From positions 1 through 64,000 of the forward strand of contig CAWADT010000029.1 in NCBI GenBank assembly GCA_963780865.1: 64,000 bases of DNA. The letters run 5' to 3'. Below are positions 56,293 to 63,390 of this stretch, in pieces. Position numbers and translations under genes: made by a program. The notes beneath the pieces were generated by a model. The model saw only the letters and a list, made by a program, of their open reading frames with translations, did no database searches and was not told the origin of the DNA. Source of the DNA: FEN-1073 sp963780865. Its GTDB lineage: Bacteria; Chloroflexota; Anaerolineae; Anaerolineales; RBG-16-64-43. The stretch's first letter is position 1. Each line of letters starts with the position of its first letter.

Positions 56293-56379
56293 AATGCCTT
56301 TTTGCAATTGAGCCAACTGAGGAATAACCTTCACTGGAATTTCCTCCCCTCCAATTCTCTCCTTTCGATCAAAACCCTT

Positions 56380-56385
56380 TATAAT
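56380..56385 (+). promoter_or_regulatory. -10 element of M50 protease gene
   Basis: TATAAT 10 bases before the ATG at 56396, so the message would have a very short leader or none. Confidence 0.45.
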
Positions 56386-56395
56386 CCCTTTTCCT

Positions 56396-57154
56396 ATGCT
56401 TCTCTTATCGCAGCCTCCCTCCACCCGCTACGATTTGCGCTTCGGGCTATTTGGAATTCCCGTCCGCGTTCATCCGCTCTTCTGGATCATCACCGCGCTG
56501 CTCGGAGTCTCGGCCGGCAGTTTGATCGGCGTACTGGTGTGGGTGCCGTCGGTGTTTCTTTCGATTCTGATACACGAGCTCGGGCACGCGCTGGCGATGC
56601 GGCGCTTCGGACAGGTTCCCCAGATCACGCTGCATTACGGGGGAGGCCTGACCACCGCCGAGCCGTTCTGGTGGGGCGGCCGGCCGGTCTCCGTGCCGCT
56701 GACACCCGCACAGGACGTGCTCATAGCGCTGGCGGGTCCCGGCGCGGGGTTTATGCTGGCGTCGCTCATCTTGGGAATCGTCATCGCGGCGGGCGGATCG
56801 ATCAGCGCGACGATGCTGCTGGGCGTGCTGCCCCTGCCCTCGGCAACGCTGCCCACCGCAGGGTGGCTTGCCGATTGGATCGTCGCGACCTTTCTGTGGA
56901 TCAACATTTTTTGGGGTTTGATCAATCTCCTGCCGGTCTTTCCGCTCGACGGCGGAAATATCGCCCGCACGCTCCTGGTGAGGTCCGATCCGTGGAACGG
57001 CGTGCGCCAATCGCTGCGGTTGTCGGTCGCGGTCGGAGTTGTAGTCGCCGCCGTCGGATTGATCTTCCTCGCCAGCCCGTTCCTCGCGTTGCTGTTTGGG
57101 TATTTGGCCTTCACCAGTTACATGGCGCTTCACGGCGCCGGGATCTCGGTCTGA
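56396..57154 (+). CDS. M50 site-2-type metalloprotease
   Basis: 252 aa, six or so membrane helices. The zinc site is LSILIHELGHALAMRRFG (HExxH) and the third ligand is in INLLPVFPLDGGNIARTLL. The GGGLTTAEPFWWGG loop is typical of the short M50 proteins related to SpoIVFB/Rip3. It would cleave membrane proteins within the bilayer; its substrate is unknown and no anti-sigma factor gene is adjacent. Confidence 0.85.
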   Translation: MLLLSQPPSTRYDLRFGLFGIPVRVHPLFWIITALLGVSAGSLIGVLVWVPSVFLSILIHELGHALAMRRFGQVPQITLHYGGGLTTAEPFWWGGRPVSVPLTPAQDVLIALAGPGAGFMLASLILGIVIAAGGSISATMLLGVLPLPSATLPTAGWLADWIVATFLWINIFWGLINLLPVFPLDGGNIARTLLVRSDPWNGVRQSLRLSVAVGVVVAAVGLIFLASPFLALLFGYLAFTSYMALHGAGISV

Positions 57155-57202
57155 CTCCTCGCTCGCGGAACCCAATCCCGCCGCGGTTGGGCGGAAACGA
57201 TT

Positions 57203-57208
57203 TATAAT
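57203..57208 (+). promoter_or_regulatory. -10 element of GlsB/YeaQ-like gene
   Basis: TATAAT 36 bp before the ATG at 57245; AAGGAGG follows as ribosome binding site. Confidence 0.45.
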
Positions 57209-57244
57209 CCGGCCATCTTGGCGGCTGAGGCATAAGGAGGATTC

Positions 57245-57535
57245 ATGATTGTGGTCGCTTTTCTCATCGAAATGTTCAGCGGGCTCATCGGGGGCGCCGT
57301 CGCCGGCGTGTGGATGAAGGAAAAAAGCCTCGGGCTGCTGTGGGATTCCGTCGCCGGATTCCTCGGCGGCGCTGGCGGAGGCGCGCTCGCCCTGCTTATC
57401 CCGGCGTTCGGATCGGCGGTGCGCGGCGGCTCGGATTCCATTCTCGCAATCCTAGCCGAGATCGCCGCGGGCATCGTCGGGGGCTCCGTGGTGATGCTTA
57501 TCGCCGCGCTCGTGAAACATCTCGTGACGAGTTGA
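57245..57535 (+). CDS. small GlsB/YeaQ-like glycine-rich membrane protein
   Basis: 96 aa with three Gly-rich membrane helices (LIEMFSGLIGGAVAGVWM; AGFLGGAGGGALALLIPAFG; IAAGIVGGSVVMLIAALVKH). The glycine patterns resemble the GlsB/YeaQ/YmgE transglycosylase-associated family, whose members are often stress-induced, but this is a weak match. Ribosome binding site AAGGAGG six bases upstream. A terminator follows after 48 bp. Confidence 0.6.
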   Translation: MIVVAFLIEMFSGLIGGAVAGVWMKEKSLGLLWDSVAGFLGGAGGGALALLIPAFGSAVRGGSDSILAILAEIAAGIVGGSVVMLIAALVKHLVTS

Positions 57536-57583
57536 AGATAGGTGATTCGCTCGAACACGCACCCACCCTCTGAAAAAACAGCG

Positions 57584-57617
57584 AACGCGCAGAAAATAAT
57601 TCTGCGCGTTTTCGTTT
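57584..57617 (+). terminator. rho-independent terminator
   Basis: AACGCGCAGA / TCTGCGCGTT stem with a 7-base A/T loop and the tail TTCGTTT. Ends the GlsB/YeaQ-like gene transcript. Confidence 0.75.
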
Positions 57618-57689
57618 GGTGGAGATCAGCTCCGTAGGAATTGGCATCCAAAGAATATTCATATCTACTCCGCGGGACTTTCGCCTTGT

Positions 57690-57889
57690 ACACGGATTTC
57701 CCCGTTCGCATATACCGCTCACGGGGCAGCCCGCCCCGGCTCCGCCGCGCGGGCCGGGGGCACCGAGAAGAGCCGAAGGCACTGAAAAACATCATTTTTG
57801 CTTTTTCACCCAAGGAAATTTTTCAGTAATTTCGGATTTTTTTGTGTTTCGGTGTACGTTTTCCCCCACCTGAGTAGTTGCGAATATTC
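57690..57889 (+). repeat. about 200-bp inverted repeat, copy A
   Basis: From ACACGGATTTCCCCGTTCG to TGAGTAGTTGCGAATATTC. The same sequence occurs in opposite orientation at 59613-59813 with, by eye, roughly four of five bases conserved, including GGGGCAGCCCGCCCCGGCTC and CTGAAAAACA. No frame encodes a protein. Confidence 0.75.
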
Positions 57890-57932
57890 CTGTTAATCAT
57901 TTCCTACTCCCGACGCGCTCGCCGATTATCGT

Positions 57933-57938
57933 TATAAT
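57933..57938 (+). promoter_or_regulatory. -10 element of flavodoxin gene
   Basis: TATAAT 70 bp before the flavodoxin ATG at 58008 and directly after repeat copy A. Confidence 0.45.
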
Positions 57939-58007
57939 GGATTGCTCAAGCTACTCTCCGGGTTTTTCGCAAATCCCAGACGGTTTATTCCAGAAAGGCG
58001 GAATGTC

Positions 58008-58508
58008 ATGAAAGCCATCGTCGTCTATGAATCCCATTGGGGAAATACCGCCGCCATCGCGCGCGCCATCGCGGAAGGGCTGGGGTCCGGCGCGCAGGCG
58101 CTCTCGACCGCCGAAGCGAAGGGCGCGGCGATCGCCGGCGCCGAGTTGATCGTCGCGGGCGCGCCGGTGCTCGGGTTCAGCCTGCCGCGGGAGTCCATGC
58201 TTCAATCCATGCGGGCGGGCGGCGCGCGGTACAAGACCGCGCCCGACCTCTCCCACCCCTCGATGCGCGCCTGGCTCGAAGGTTTGCCGGCCGGGAGCGG
58301 CCGCATGGCCGCGTTCGAAACCCGCATTTGGTGGTCGCCGGGCGGATCGACGGGCGGGATCGAACGCGGACTGGAGCGCGCGGGATACCGCCGGCTCGAC
58401 AGAGCCCGCCGCTTTATCGTAACGGGCGAGGCAGGCCCGTTGCGCGAGGGCGAAATCGAAAAGGCGCGCGCCTGGGGCGCGGAACTCGCGCAGGCGATGA
58501 AGGGATAA
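58008..58508 (+). CDS. flavodoxin-fold protein
   Basis: 166 aa from the ATG at 58008 (GAAAGGCGG upstream). The FMN phosphate loop is VYESHWGNTAAIARAIAEGL, a typical T/S-x-x-G-N-T type loop, followed by GAELIVAGAPVLGFSLPRES. Length matches long-chain-like flavodoxins or flavodoxin domains of the MioC/FldA type. It would carry electrons in a cytoplasmic redox pathway or act as a redox sensor. Next on the same strand, after 43 bp, is a Crp/Fnr regulator. Confidence 0.8.
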   Translation: MKAIVVYESHWGNTAAIARAIAEGLGSGAQALSTAEAKGAAIAGAELIVAGAPVLGFSLPRESMLQSMRAGGARYKTAPDLSHPSMRAWLEGLPAGSGRMAAFETRIWWSPGGSTGGIERGLERAGYRRLDRARRFIVTGEAGPLREGEIEKARAWGAELAQAMKG

Positions 58509-58551
58509 TCCACGCGCGGCTTGGGCAAAATCATCCGACCGGACATTTTTT

Positions 58552-59226
58552 ATGATCCAAGAGAAGGAATTCGAACGAATTGCCCGCGCGTTGCCCATCC
58601 TGCAGCGCGCCGATCCCGAACTCCGGCGCGAGTTCCTGCGGACGGCGTTCCTCGCGCGCATCCCGCAAGGGAAGGACGTGTTCGCCGAGGGCGACCCGAT
58701 CGACGCCATCGCGCTGCTGATCTCCGGCGAAGTCCGCGTATATAAAATCGGCGAGACGGGCCGCGAGATAACGCTCTATCGCTTTGGCAACGGCGAATCC
58801 TGCATCCTCACCGCCAATGCCATCCTCTCGCGGCAGTCCTTCCCCGCCATAGCCACCGTCGAACGAGAGGCCGAGGCGGTGATGGTCCCGGCCGGCGCCT
58901 TCCGCCAGTGGGTCGGCCGCTACGACCTGTGGCGCGATTTCGTGTTTGATCTTCTTTCCCAGCGCCTGTCGAACGTCATGGCGTTGATCGATGAGGTGGC
59001 GTTCCGACGGATGGACGGGCGTGTCGCCGCCCTGCTCGTTCAACGCGGCCGGCGCGGGAACCCGATCCTCGTCACGCATCAGGAAATCGCGGCGGACCTT
59101 GGCACCTCGCGCGAGGTAGTCAGCCGGATCCTCGAGGATTTTCTCGGCCGGGGTTGGATCCGCCTGACGCGCGGCGCCGTAGACGTGCTGGATTTTTCCG
59201 CCTTGGAATCCCTGCCGGCTGTGTGA
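58552..59226 (+). CDS. Crp/Fnr-family transcription regulator
   Basis: 224 aa. N-terminal cyclic-nucleotide-type beta-roll (about 30-140: GKDVFAEGDPIDAIALLISG; TLYRFGNGESCILTANAIL), a dimer helix and a Crp-type winged helix at the end (ILVTHQEIAADLGTSREVVS). The recognition helix reads TSREVVSRIL with Ser-Arg-Glu-x-x-x-Arg as in the Crp/Fnr group that reads TGTGA-like half sites. No cluster of N-terminal cysteines for an Fe-S centre, so it is not a classical Fnr. A matching palindrome is found at its stop codon in front of the DUF2892 gene. Confidence 0.88.
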   Translation: MIQEKEFERIARALPILQRADPELRREFLRTAFLARIPQGKDVFAEGDPIDAIALLISGEVRVYKIGETGREITLYRFGNGESCILTANAILSRQSFPAIATVEREAEAVMVPAGAFRQWVGRYDLWRDFVFDLLSQRLSNVMALIDEVAFRRMDGRVAALLVQRGRRGNPILVTHQEIAADLGTSREVVSRILEDFLGRGWIRLTRGAVDVLDFSALESLPAV

Positions 59227-59236
59227 CATTATCACA
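59222..59236. promoter_or_regulatory. Crp/Fnr-type palindrome, class II position
   Basis: TGTGA-CATTA-TCACA. Its centre (59229) is about 41 bases before the transcription start expected from the TATAGT at 59258-59263, the class II activator position. It overlaps the stop codon of the Crp/Fnr gene, which is therefore the likely regulator. Confidence 0.6.
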
Positions 59237-59257
59237 GACGAAAGTTCGAGCATCGCT

Positions 59258-59263
59258 TATAGT
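59258..59263 (+). promoter_or_regulatory. -10 element of DUF2892 gene
   Basis: TATAGT, about 41 bp before the ATG at 59304. Confidence 0.4.
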
Positions 59264-59303
59264 GGTTGCAGGATATAAACTCACTGATCAAGGAGATGCA
59301 AAC

Positions 59304-59531
59304 ATGAACCCCTTCGTGAAATTCATGGCTTCGACCACCGGACGGATCGTTCGCATCGTGGCAGGCGCAGTGTTGATCGCTTTGGGCCTGCTCGTGATGC
59401 ACGGAAGCGCGGGAATTATCGTGGCGATCGTCGGTTTGGTTCCGTTGCTGGCGGGAGTTTTCGACTTCTGCGTCTTCGCTCCCTTGTTCGGGGCGCCGCT
59501 CAGCGGACCGAAAATCCGGGCCGGCAAGTGA
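59304..59531 (+). CDS. DUF2892-like inner membrane protein
   Basis: 75 aa from the ATG at 59304 (AAGGAGATGCAAAC upstream). Two membrane helices (RIVAGAVLIALGLLVMHG; GIIVAIVGLVPLLAGVFDFC) followed by FAPLFGAPLSG, the DUF2892/YgaP C-terminal membrane type. Such proteins are often linked to sulfur transfer or to Crp/Fnr regulons. It follows the Crp/Fnr gene and has a palindrome for it upstream. Confidence 0.7.
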   Translation: MNPFVKFMASTTGRIVRIVAGAVLIALGLLVMHGSAGIIVAIVGLVPLLAGVFDFCVFAPLFGAPLSGPKIRAGK

Positions 59532-59545
59532 TCGGTCCGATCCTG

Positions 59546-59580
59546 AAAACGCGGCACTCGCATTTGGGTGCCGTGTTTTT
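59546..59580 (+). terminator. rho-independent terminator
   Basis: AAAACGCGGCAC / GTGCCGTGTTTT with a ten-base loop and one mismatch, then T residues. Ends the flavodoxin-Crp-DUF2892 module. Confidence 0.75.
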
Positions 59581-59612
59581 AGTTACTCCCGCTGCCGGGC
59601 GGGCTATTAATT

Positions 59613-59813
59613 GAATACGAGCAACTACTCAGGACGGGGAGAACGTACACCGAGCCACGGAAAAAATCCGAAATCACCGAAAATTCTTCTTGGGTGAAAA
59701 AGCACAGAAATTGTTTTTCAGTGTATTCGGCCCTTTTCGGTGCCCCTGGCCCGCGCGGCGGAGCCGGGGCGGGCTGCCCCGTGAGCGATATATATGAACG
59801 GGGCAATCCGTGT
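59613..59813 (-). repeat. about 200-bp inverted repeat, copy B
   Basis: Inverted copy of 57690-57889. Together the copies bracket 1.7 kb with three genes and their terminator. Confidence 0.75.
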
Positions 59814-60146
59814 GCATAGGCGGAAGCTCCGCTGAGCGGATCTGAATACGGAATGCCAAACGTCCGTACGATGATCATCCCCACTTTCTCGCGTGGATTA
59901 ATACCAAATAAATTGCCACCGCCAAAGACGGTGGCTTTGGATTGCTGCACCTGGAAGGTGCGCTCCTGCCAATTCTTTTCGAACAAACGCATCACGCGCC
60001 CGCAAGATCCCCTTTTCCTCCTTTTTCATATATGTGATTCGGTGCCATTCTTGCTCCGCTCCATCCTCCTTCAATGCTGGTCAAACTTTTTCTTGTCACC
60101 TATCCGTTACCTATGCTTCTTCCCATTCCCCTCCGGTATGGCTGTG

Positions 60147-60262
60147 TTCCGTTTACCATCCCATCCCACCTCTCCTATCCCCTCCTCCCTTCCCGTAATA
60201 CGGGAAGGGAGGAGGGGACGGCCCGAGCCGTGCTCGGGCCGGGGGAGGAGAGATGGGATGGG
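60147..60262. repeat. large C/G-tract palindrome
   Basis: ACCATCCCATCCCACCTCTC...CCTCCTCCCTTCCCGTAATACGGGAAGGGAGGAGG, then GGCCCGAGCCGTGCTCGGGC (an inner hairpin) and GGGGGAGGAGAGATGGGATGGGT. Same family as the nuo-gap palindromes but with an extra inner hairpin on the right side. Confidence 0.75.
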
Positions 60263-60363
60263 TCATAATTCCCGCTCCATGGGTAGAACCTTTTCATTCC
60301 ACTCACTGCCAGCGGCGGTGGTTTTGAAACAAAATAAATTGCCACCAAGTTTGACAGCGGTTC

Positions 60364-60369
60364 TATAAT
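60364..60369 (+). promoter_or_regulatory. -10 element of osmC-like gene
   Basis: TATAAT 67 bp before the ATG at 60436. A TTGACA at 60351 is only 7 bp away and cannot pair with it. Confidence 0.4.
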
Positions 60370-60435
60370 CTAATCAAGCATACGCGGAGCCCGGCGAGAG
60401 TATTTTATCGGCAAGCGCCGGGGGAAGGAGGAACC

Positions 60436-60855
60436 ATGGCGATTCGAACATCATGCGCTGAATGGAAGGGGAATTTAAAAGAGGGGTCCGGCACGATGAA
60501 GGTGGGAAGCGGCGTCTATCAGGGACCGTACACGTTCGCCTCGCGTTTTGAAAGCGGACCGGGAACGAATCCGGAAGAACTCCTCGGCGCGGCGCATGCC
60601 GGCTGCTTTTCGATGGCGTTTTCAGCGGCGCTCGCGGCGGCGGGGTTTTCACCCCGGCGCATCTCCACGACCGCCACCGTGCATCTGGAAGCGGGTCCCG
60701 CCATCACGCTGATCGAACTGACGACGGAAGCCGACGTTCCCAAAGTGGACGAGGCGGCCTTTTTGCGGATTGCGGAGGACGCTAAAAAGAACTGCCCGGT
60801 ATCCAAAGCGCTCGCTGGAACTGAAATCCGGCTGAAGGCAACATTGGTAAAATAG
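60436..60855 (+). CDS. OsmC-family peroxiredoxin
   Basis: 139 aa. Both peroxidatic and resolving cysteines are present: NPEELLGAAHAGCFSMAFSA and EDAKKNCPVSKALAG, with the helix Glu in the first segment. OsmC reduces organic hydroperoxides in a dimer. Start ATG with GGAGGAACC upstream. It ends 1 bp before the alpha/beta hydrolase gene, so the two are probably co-transcribed. Confidence 0.9.
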   Translation: MAIRTSCAEWKGNLKEGSGTMKVGSGVYQGPYTFASRFESGPGTNPEELLGAAHAGCFSMAFSAALAAAGFSPRRISTTATVHLEAGPAITLIELTTEADVPKVDEAAFLRIAEDAKKNCPVSKALAGTEIRLKATLVK

Positions 60856-60856
60856 C

Positions 60857-61748
60857 ATGGCAAAGGACGGTTCCACCATGCCTCCTGACACAAAGTTGCC
60901 CAACAGCACGGACGGCGGCATTCTCTCCTGGCTGTCGGGTGACGTCCGGACCAATGGGATCCGTCTGCATTACTACCGCACCGGCGGATCCAAGCCGCAG
61001 TTGATCCTCGTCCACGGGTTCTCCGACGACGGCCTTTGCTGGACCAGGGTCGCTCGCGCAATGGAGGGAACCTACGACGTCGTTATGCCCGATGCGCGCG
61101 GCCACGGCCGTTCGGAAGCGCCGGCGCTCGGCTACGGCCCGCTCGATTACGCGGACGATCTGGCGGGGGTGATCGCGGAGCTCGGGCTTCGGCGGCCAAT
61201 CCTCCTGGGGCATTCGATGGGAGCCATCAGCGTTCTGACGATGGCGGGCCGCCGATCCGAGGTGCCGCGCGGGGTCGTGCTCGAGGATCCACCCGCGTGG
61301 TGGTCGAACGACTTGCCTCCGCCGTTCAGCGTTCAGTGGCGGGCAGGGACTCAGGCCTGGCTGGCGGAACTCCGGCAGCATACACTGGAAGAGGTCGTGA
61401 CCTTCGAACGGGCCGAGGAACCCGGCTGGCCCGAGGAAGACCTGCTCCCGTGGGCCGATTTCGAAGTTGCGCCTCAATTCAAACGTCTTCCGCCAGGACA
61501 GCCAAATCGGAGTTGATTGGCCGGCCGTCCTTTGTAAAATTGCGTGTCCGGTATTGCTGCTGACGGCCGACACAACAAGAGGCGCGATCGTCACCGAATT
61601 GCAAGCCGCCGACTTGCGTGCGATGGTTCCTCATCTGAGCCTTGCGCATATCGCGGACTCGGGCCACAGCATCCACCGCGATCAGCCCGCGCGCTTCCTG
61701 GAGGTGGTGCGGGCGTTTCTGCAGGAATTACCCGACGAAATACCATAA
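60857..61748 (+). pseudogene. alpha/beta hydrolase, one frameshift
   Basis: An alpha/beta hydrolase split by one base. Upstream frame: LILVHGFSDDGLCWTRVARA (oxyanion), PDARGHGRSEAP and ILLGHSMGAISVLTMAG with the serine nucleophile. At about 61453-61458 one extra T in GATTT moves the frame; removing it joins WAD to SKLRLNSNVF and continues to CPVLLLTADTTRG and IADSGHSIHRDQPARFLEVV with the catalytic histidine. As read the product ends at 61516 and lacks the histidine. It is the only clear frameshift in the right piece and may be an error. Confidence 0.8.
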
Positions 61749-61931
61749 TGCGTTTGCTCCTCGTTCCGTAACATTCTCCGTTTCCTGACAAGCGATCATA
61801 AGCCTGATTGGGAATCCCCTCCGCCGAGCGGGTATCGAATCTCCCCATAGGATTGATGATCCGGTTCGCGATGCCGCTGAAGATAATTGCTATAATCATA
61901 TAAACGGAGATCGCTGAAAAAGTCCGCTCGG

Positions 61932-62077
61932 CGGAGGATAAATCCTCCGTCTAATAATAGCGCCGGATTAATCCGGCTTTAAAGCCCGGCTTGAGCCGGG
62001 CGGCTCCCCTCGCGTTCTTGGCGAGGGCTGTTGCTAGAACGGAGCGCCTGTCCCGCGCTCCTCGCGGGATTAGCTCC
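61932..62077. repeat. row of five adjacent hairpins
   Basis: In order: CGGAGGAT-AA-ATCCTCCG; GCCGGATTAATCCGGC; GCCCGGC-TTGA-GCCGGGC; CCCTCGC-N7-GCGAGGG; TCCCGCG-N5-CGCGGGA enclosed by GGAGC/GCTCC. All are perfect. They occupy most of the 447-bp gap between the hydrolase remnant and the next lipoprotein gene. Confidence 0.7.
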
Positions 62078-62195
62078 GGTCGAATGAGGTTTTTAAGCGA
62101 TCTCAAACGGTTTCCGATCTCCCGGCTTCGCCGCGATGGAGCGGTGGCGAAAAGCCCGCTGGCTGCTCGATTTAATTTTTCCAAGAGGAGTTCCC

Positions 62196-62774
62196 ATGAA
62201 AAACAAAAATATCTTGCGCCCGGCTTGCCTCATTCTGATCGCCGGCCTTTGGCTGCAGGGATGCAGCTTTCTCGCGGCGCCCACATCCACCCCAACCTTT
62301 ACCCCGTCGGCAACTTTCACACCCACCGCGACTTTCACGGTTACGAGTACGAATACTCCCGCGCCGACCGATACCCCCTCTCCGACCAGCGCACCCACCC
62401 CGACACCCACCCCGGAGTGCGGCGTGGCCGACAGTTCCTGGGCCAGCCGGGAACAGACCGATCTCTTCGGCGGAAATTCGCCGTTACTCACTTTCCGGGT
62501 GAGCGGATGTGAAATCACCAACATCGAAATCGCCGCTTACCCCGCACCGGGCGAGCTCTTTTGGTCGCCTTACGACGGGTTGCACATCGCCATCCTGGAT
62601 CAAACTTTCCACGCGTCCATCGAAGACCCGGAGCTGGGCACCTTCACGCTCGCGGGCAAATTCCTTTCGGCGACGGCCTGCCAGGGGACGATCGAGTTTC
62701 CCAAGGGATTTCTCGTTTTCGATTACGTTTTACCCGCTCCCGTTATGCTCACCTGGAATGCTGCGCCGGCGTAG
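62196..62774 (+). CDS. small secreted lipoprotein with Thr/Pro linker
   Basis: 192 aa from the ATG at 62196 (GAGGAG eight bases upstream). Signal peptide LILIAGLWLQGCSFLAAP with a lipobox, then about 40 residues of Thr/Pro/Ser (a TPTPT linker typical of Anaerolineae surface lipoproteins), then a compact domain (ECGVADSSWASREQTDLFGG; LFWSPYDGLHIAILDQTFHA; ATACQGTIEFPKGFLVFDYV) with two or three cysteines that might form a disulfide. No known domain. Confidence 0.7.
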   Translation: MKNKNILRPACLILIAGLWLQGCSFLAAPTSTPTFTPSATFTPTATFTVTSTNTPAPTDTPSPTSAPTPTPTPECGVADSSWASREQTDLFGGNSPLLTFRVSGCEITNIEIAAYPAPGELFWSPYDGLHIAILDQTFHASIEDPELGTFTLAGKFLSATACQGTIEFPKGFLVFDYVLPAPVMLTWNAAPA

Positions 62775-62819
62775 CAGCGGCAGTTGCAAGTAGCACTTTT
62801 GTCATGCCCGAGTGTTTTT

Positions 62820-62915
62820 ACCCCCAGCCTCGCCCCGCGAAAGCCTGCCCTCGCGAAGCGGGAGCCGGGGCGGGGCTACCCTCGGGTGGTTTTCCCGGGG
62901 GATGGGCATCCACAA
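62820..62915. repeat. GC-rich hairpin cluster
   Basis: CCTCGCCCCGCGAAAGCC, CCTCGCGAAGCGGGAGCC and GGGGCGGGGCTACCCTCGGG form overlapping inverted repeats between two genes. No coding function seen. Confidence 0.4.
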
Positions 62916-62941
62916 AGTAATCGAAGCTCTGAAGAAGGGGA

Positions 62942-62947
62942 TATAAT
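62942..62947 (+). promoter_or_regulatory. -10 element of small membrane protein gene
   Basis: TATAAT 46 bp before the ATG at 62994. Confidence 0.45.
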
Positions 62948-62993
62948 GATGCGCGCTTCTTGAAATTTGGCAGTAACCCCGAAGGAGGTCGGT

Positions 62994-63200
62994 ATGTGCG
63001 TGTTCTGTGCGGGAATCCCGATAACCGCGGCCGGCGGAATTGCCCTGGATAGCAAAGACCGTCAAAAAAGAAAAAGCGCCGGGCTTCCTTCGAAACGGAT
63101 TCGTCCAATCCTTATCCTGACATTAATTGCCCTATCCATCCTGATGACCGGCTCGATCATTGTCCATGTTTTTCTAGGTAACAATCTTCCGCCTGTTTAG
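62994..63200 (+). CDS. small membrane protein, 68 aa
   Basis: Start ATG at 62994 with a strong AAGGAGG six bases upstream. MCVFCAGIPITAAGGIALDS carries a Cys-x-x-Cys pair next to a Gly/Ala-rich segment, then a basic loop (DRQKRKSAGLPSKRIR) and one membrane helix (PILILTLIALSILMTGSIIV). The CxxC might bind a metal or form a disulfide. I do not know the family. Confidence 0.55.
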   Translation: MCVFCAGIPITAAGGIALDSKDRQKRKSAGLPSKRIRPILILTLIALSILMTGSIIVHVFLGNNLPPV

Positions 63201-63346
63201 AAAATCCATCTCATATTACATTCGCGGTTCCCCCTCCCCATGAAAATGGGTTCAGGGAACCAAACGCTTGCCCCTGCATAACCAAATCCCCCTCGGCCGG
63301 GATATTTCGCATTCCATGGAAATGGCATTGGAAATCCGCGCGGCAG

Positions 63347-63352
63347 TATAAT
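63347..63352 (+). promoter_or_regulatory. -10 element of PAP2-like gene
   Basis: TATAAT 38 bp before the ATG at 63391. Confidence 0.45.
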
Positions 63353-63390
63353 TTATACCATCGGAACCTTTTCAGACGAAAGGATTTCGC

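Larger units (their letters stand above)
59814..60435. other. 622 bp without gene, with palindrome
   Basis: No protein domain in any frame. It holds a large palindrome at 60147-60262 and the OsmC promoter near 60364. AAATTGCCACC occurs twice (about 59910 and 60336), preceded each time by AATAAATTG-like sequence. Confidence 0.5.
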
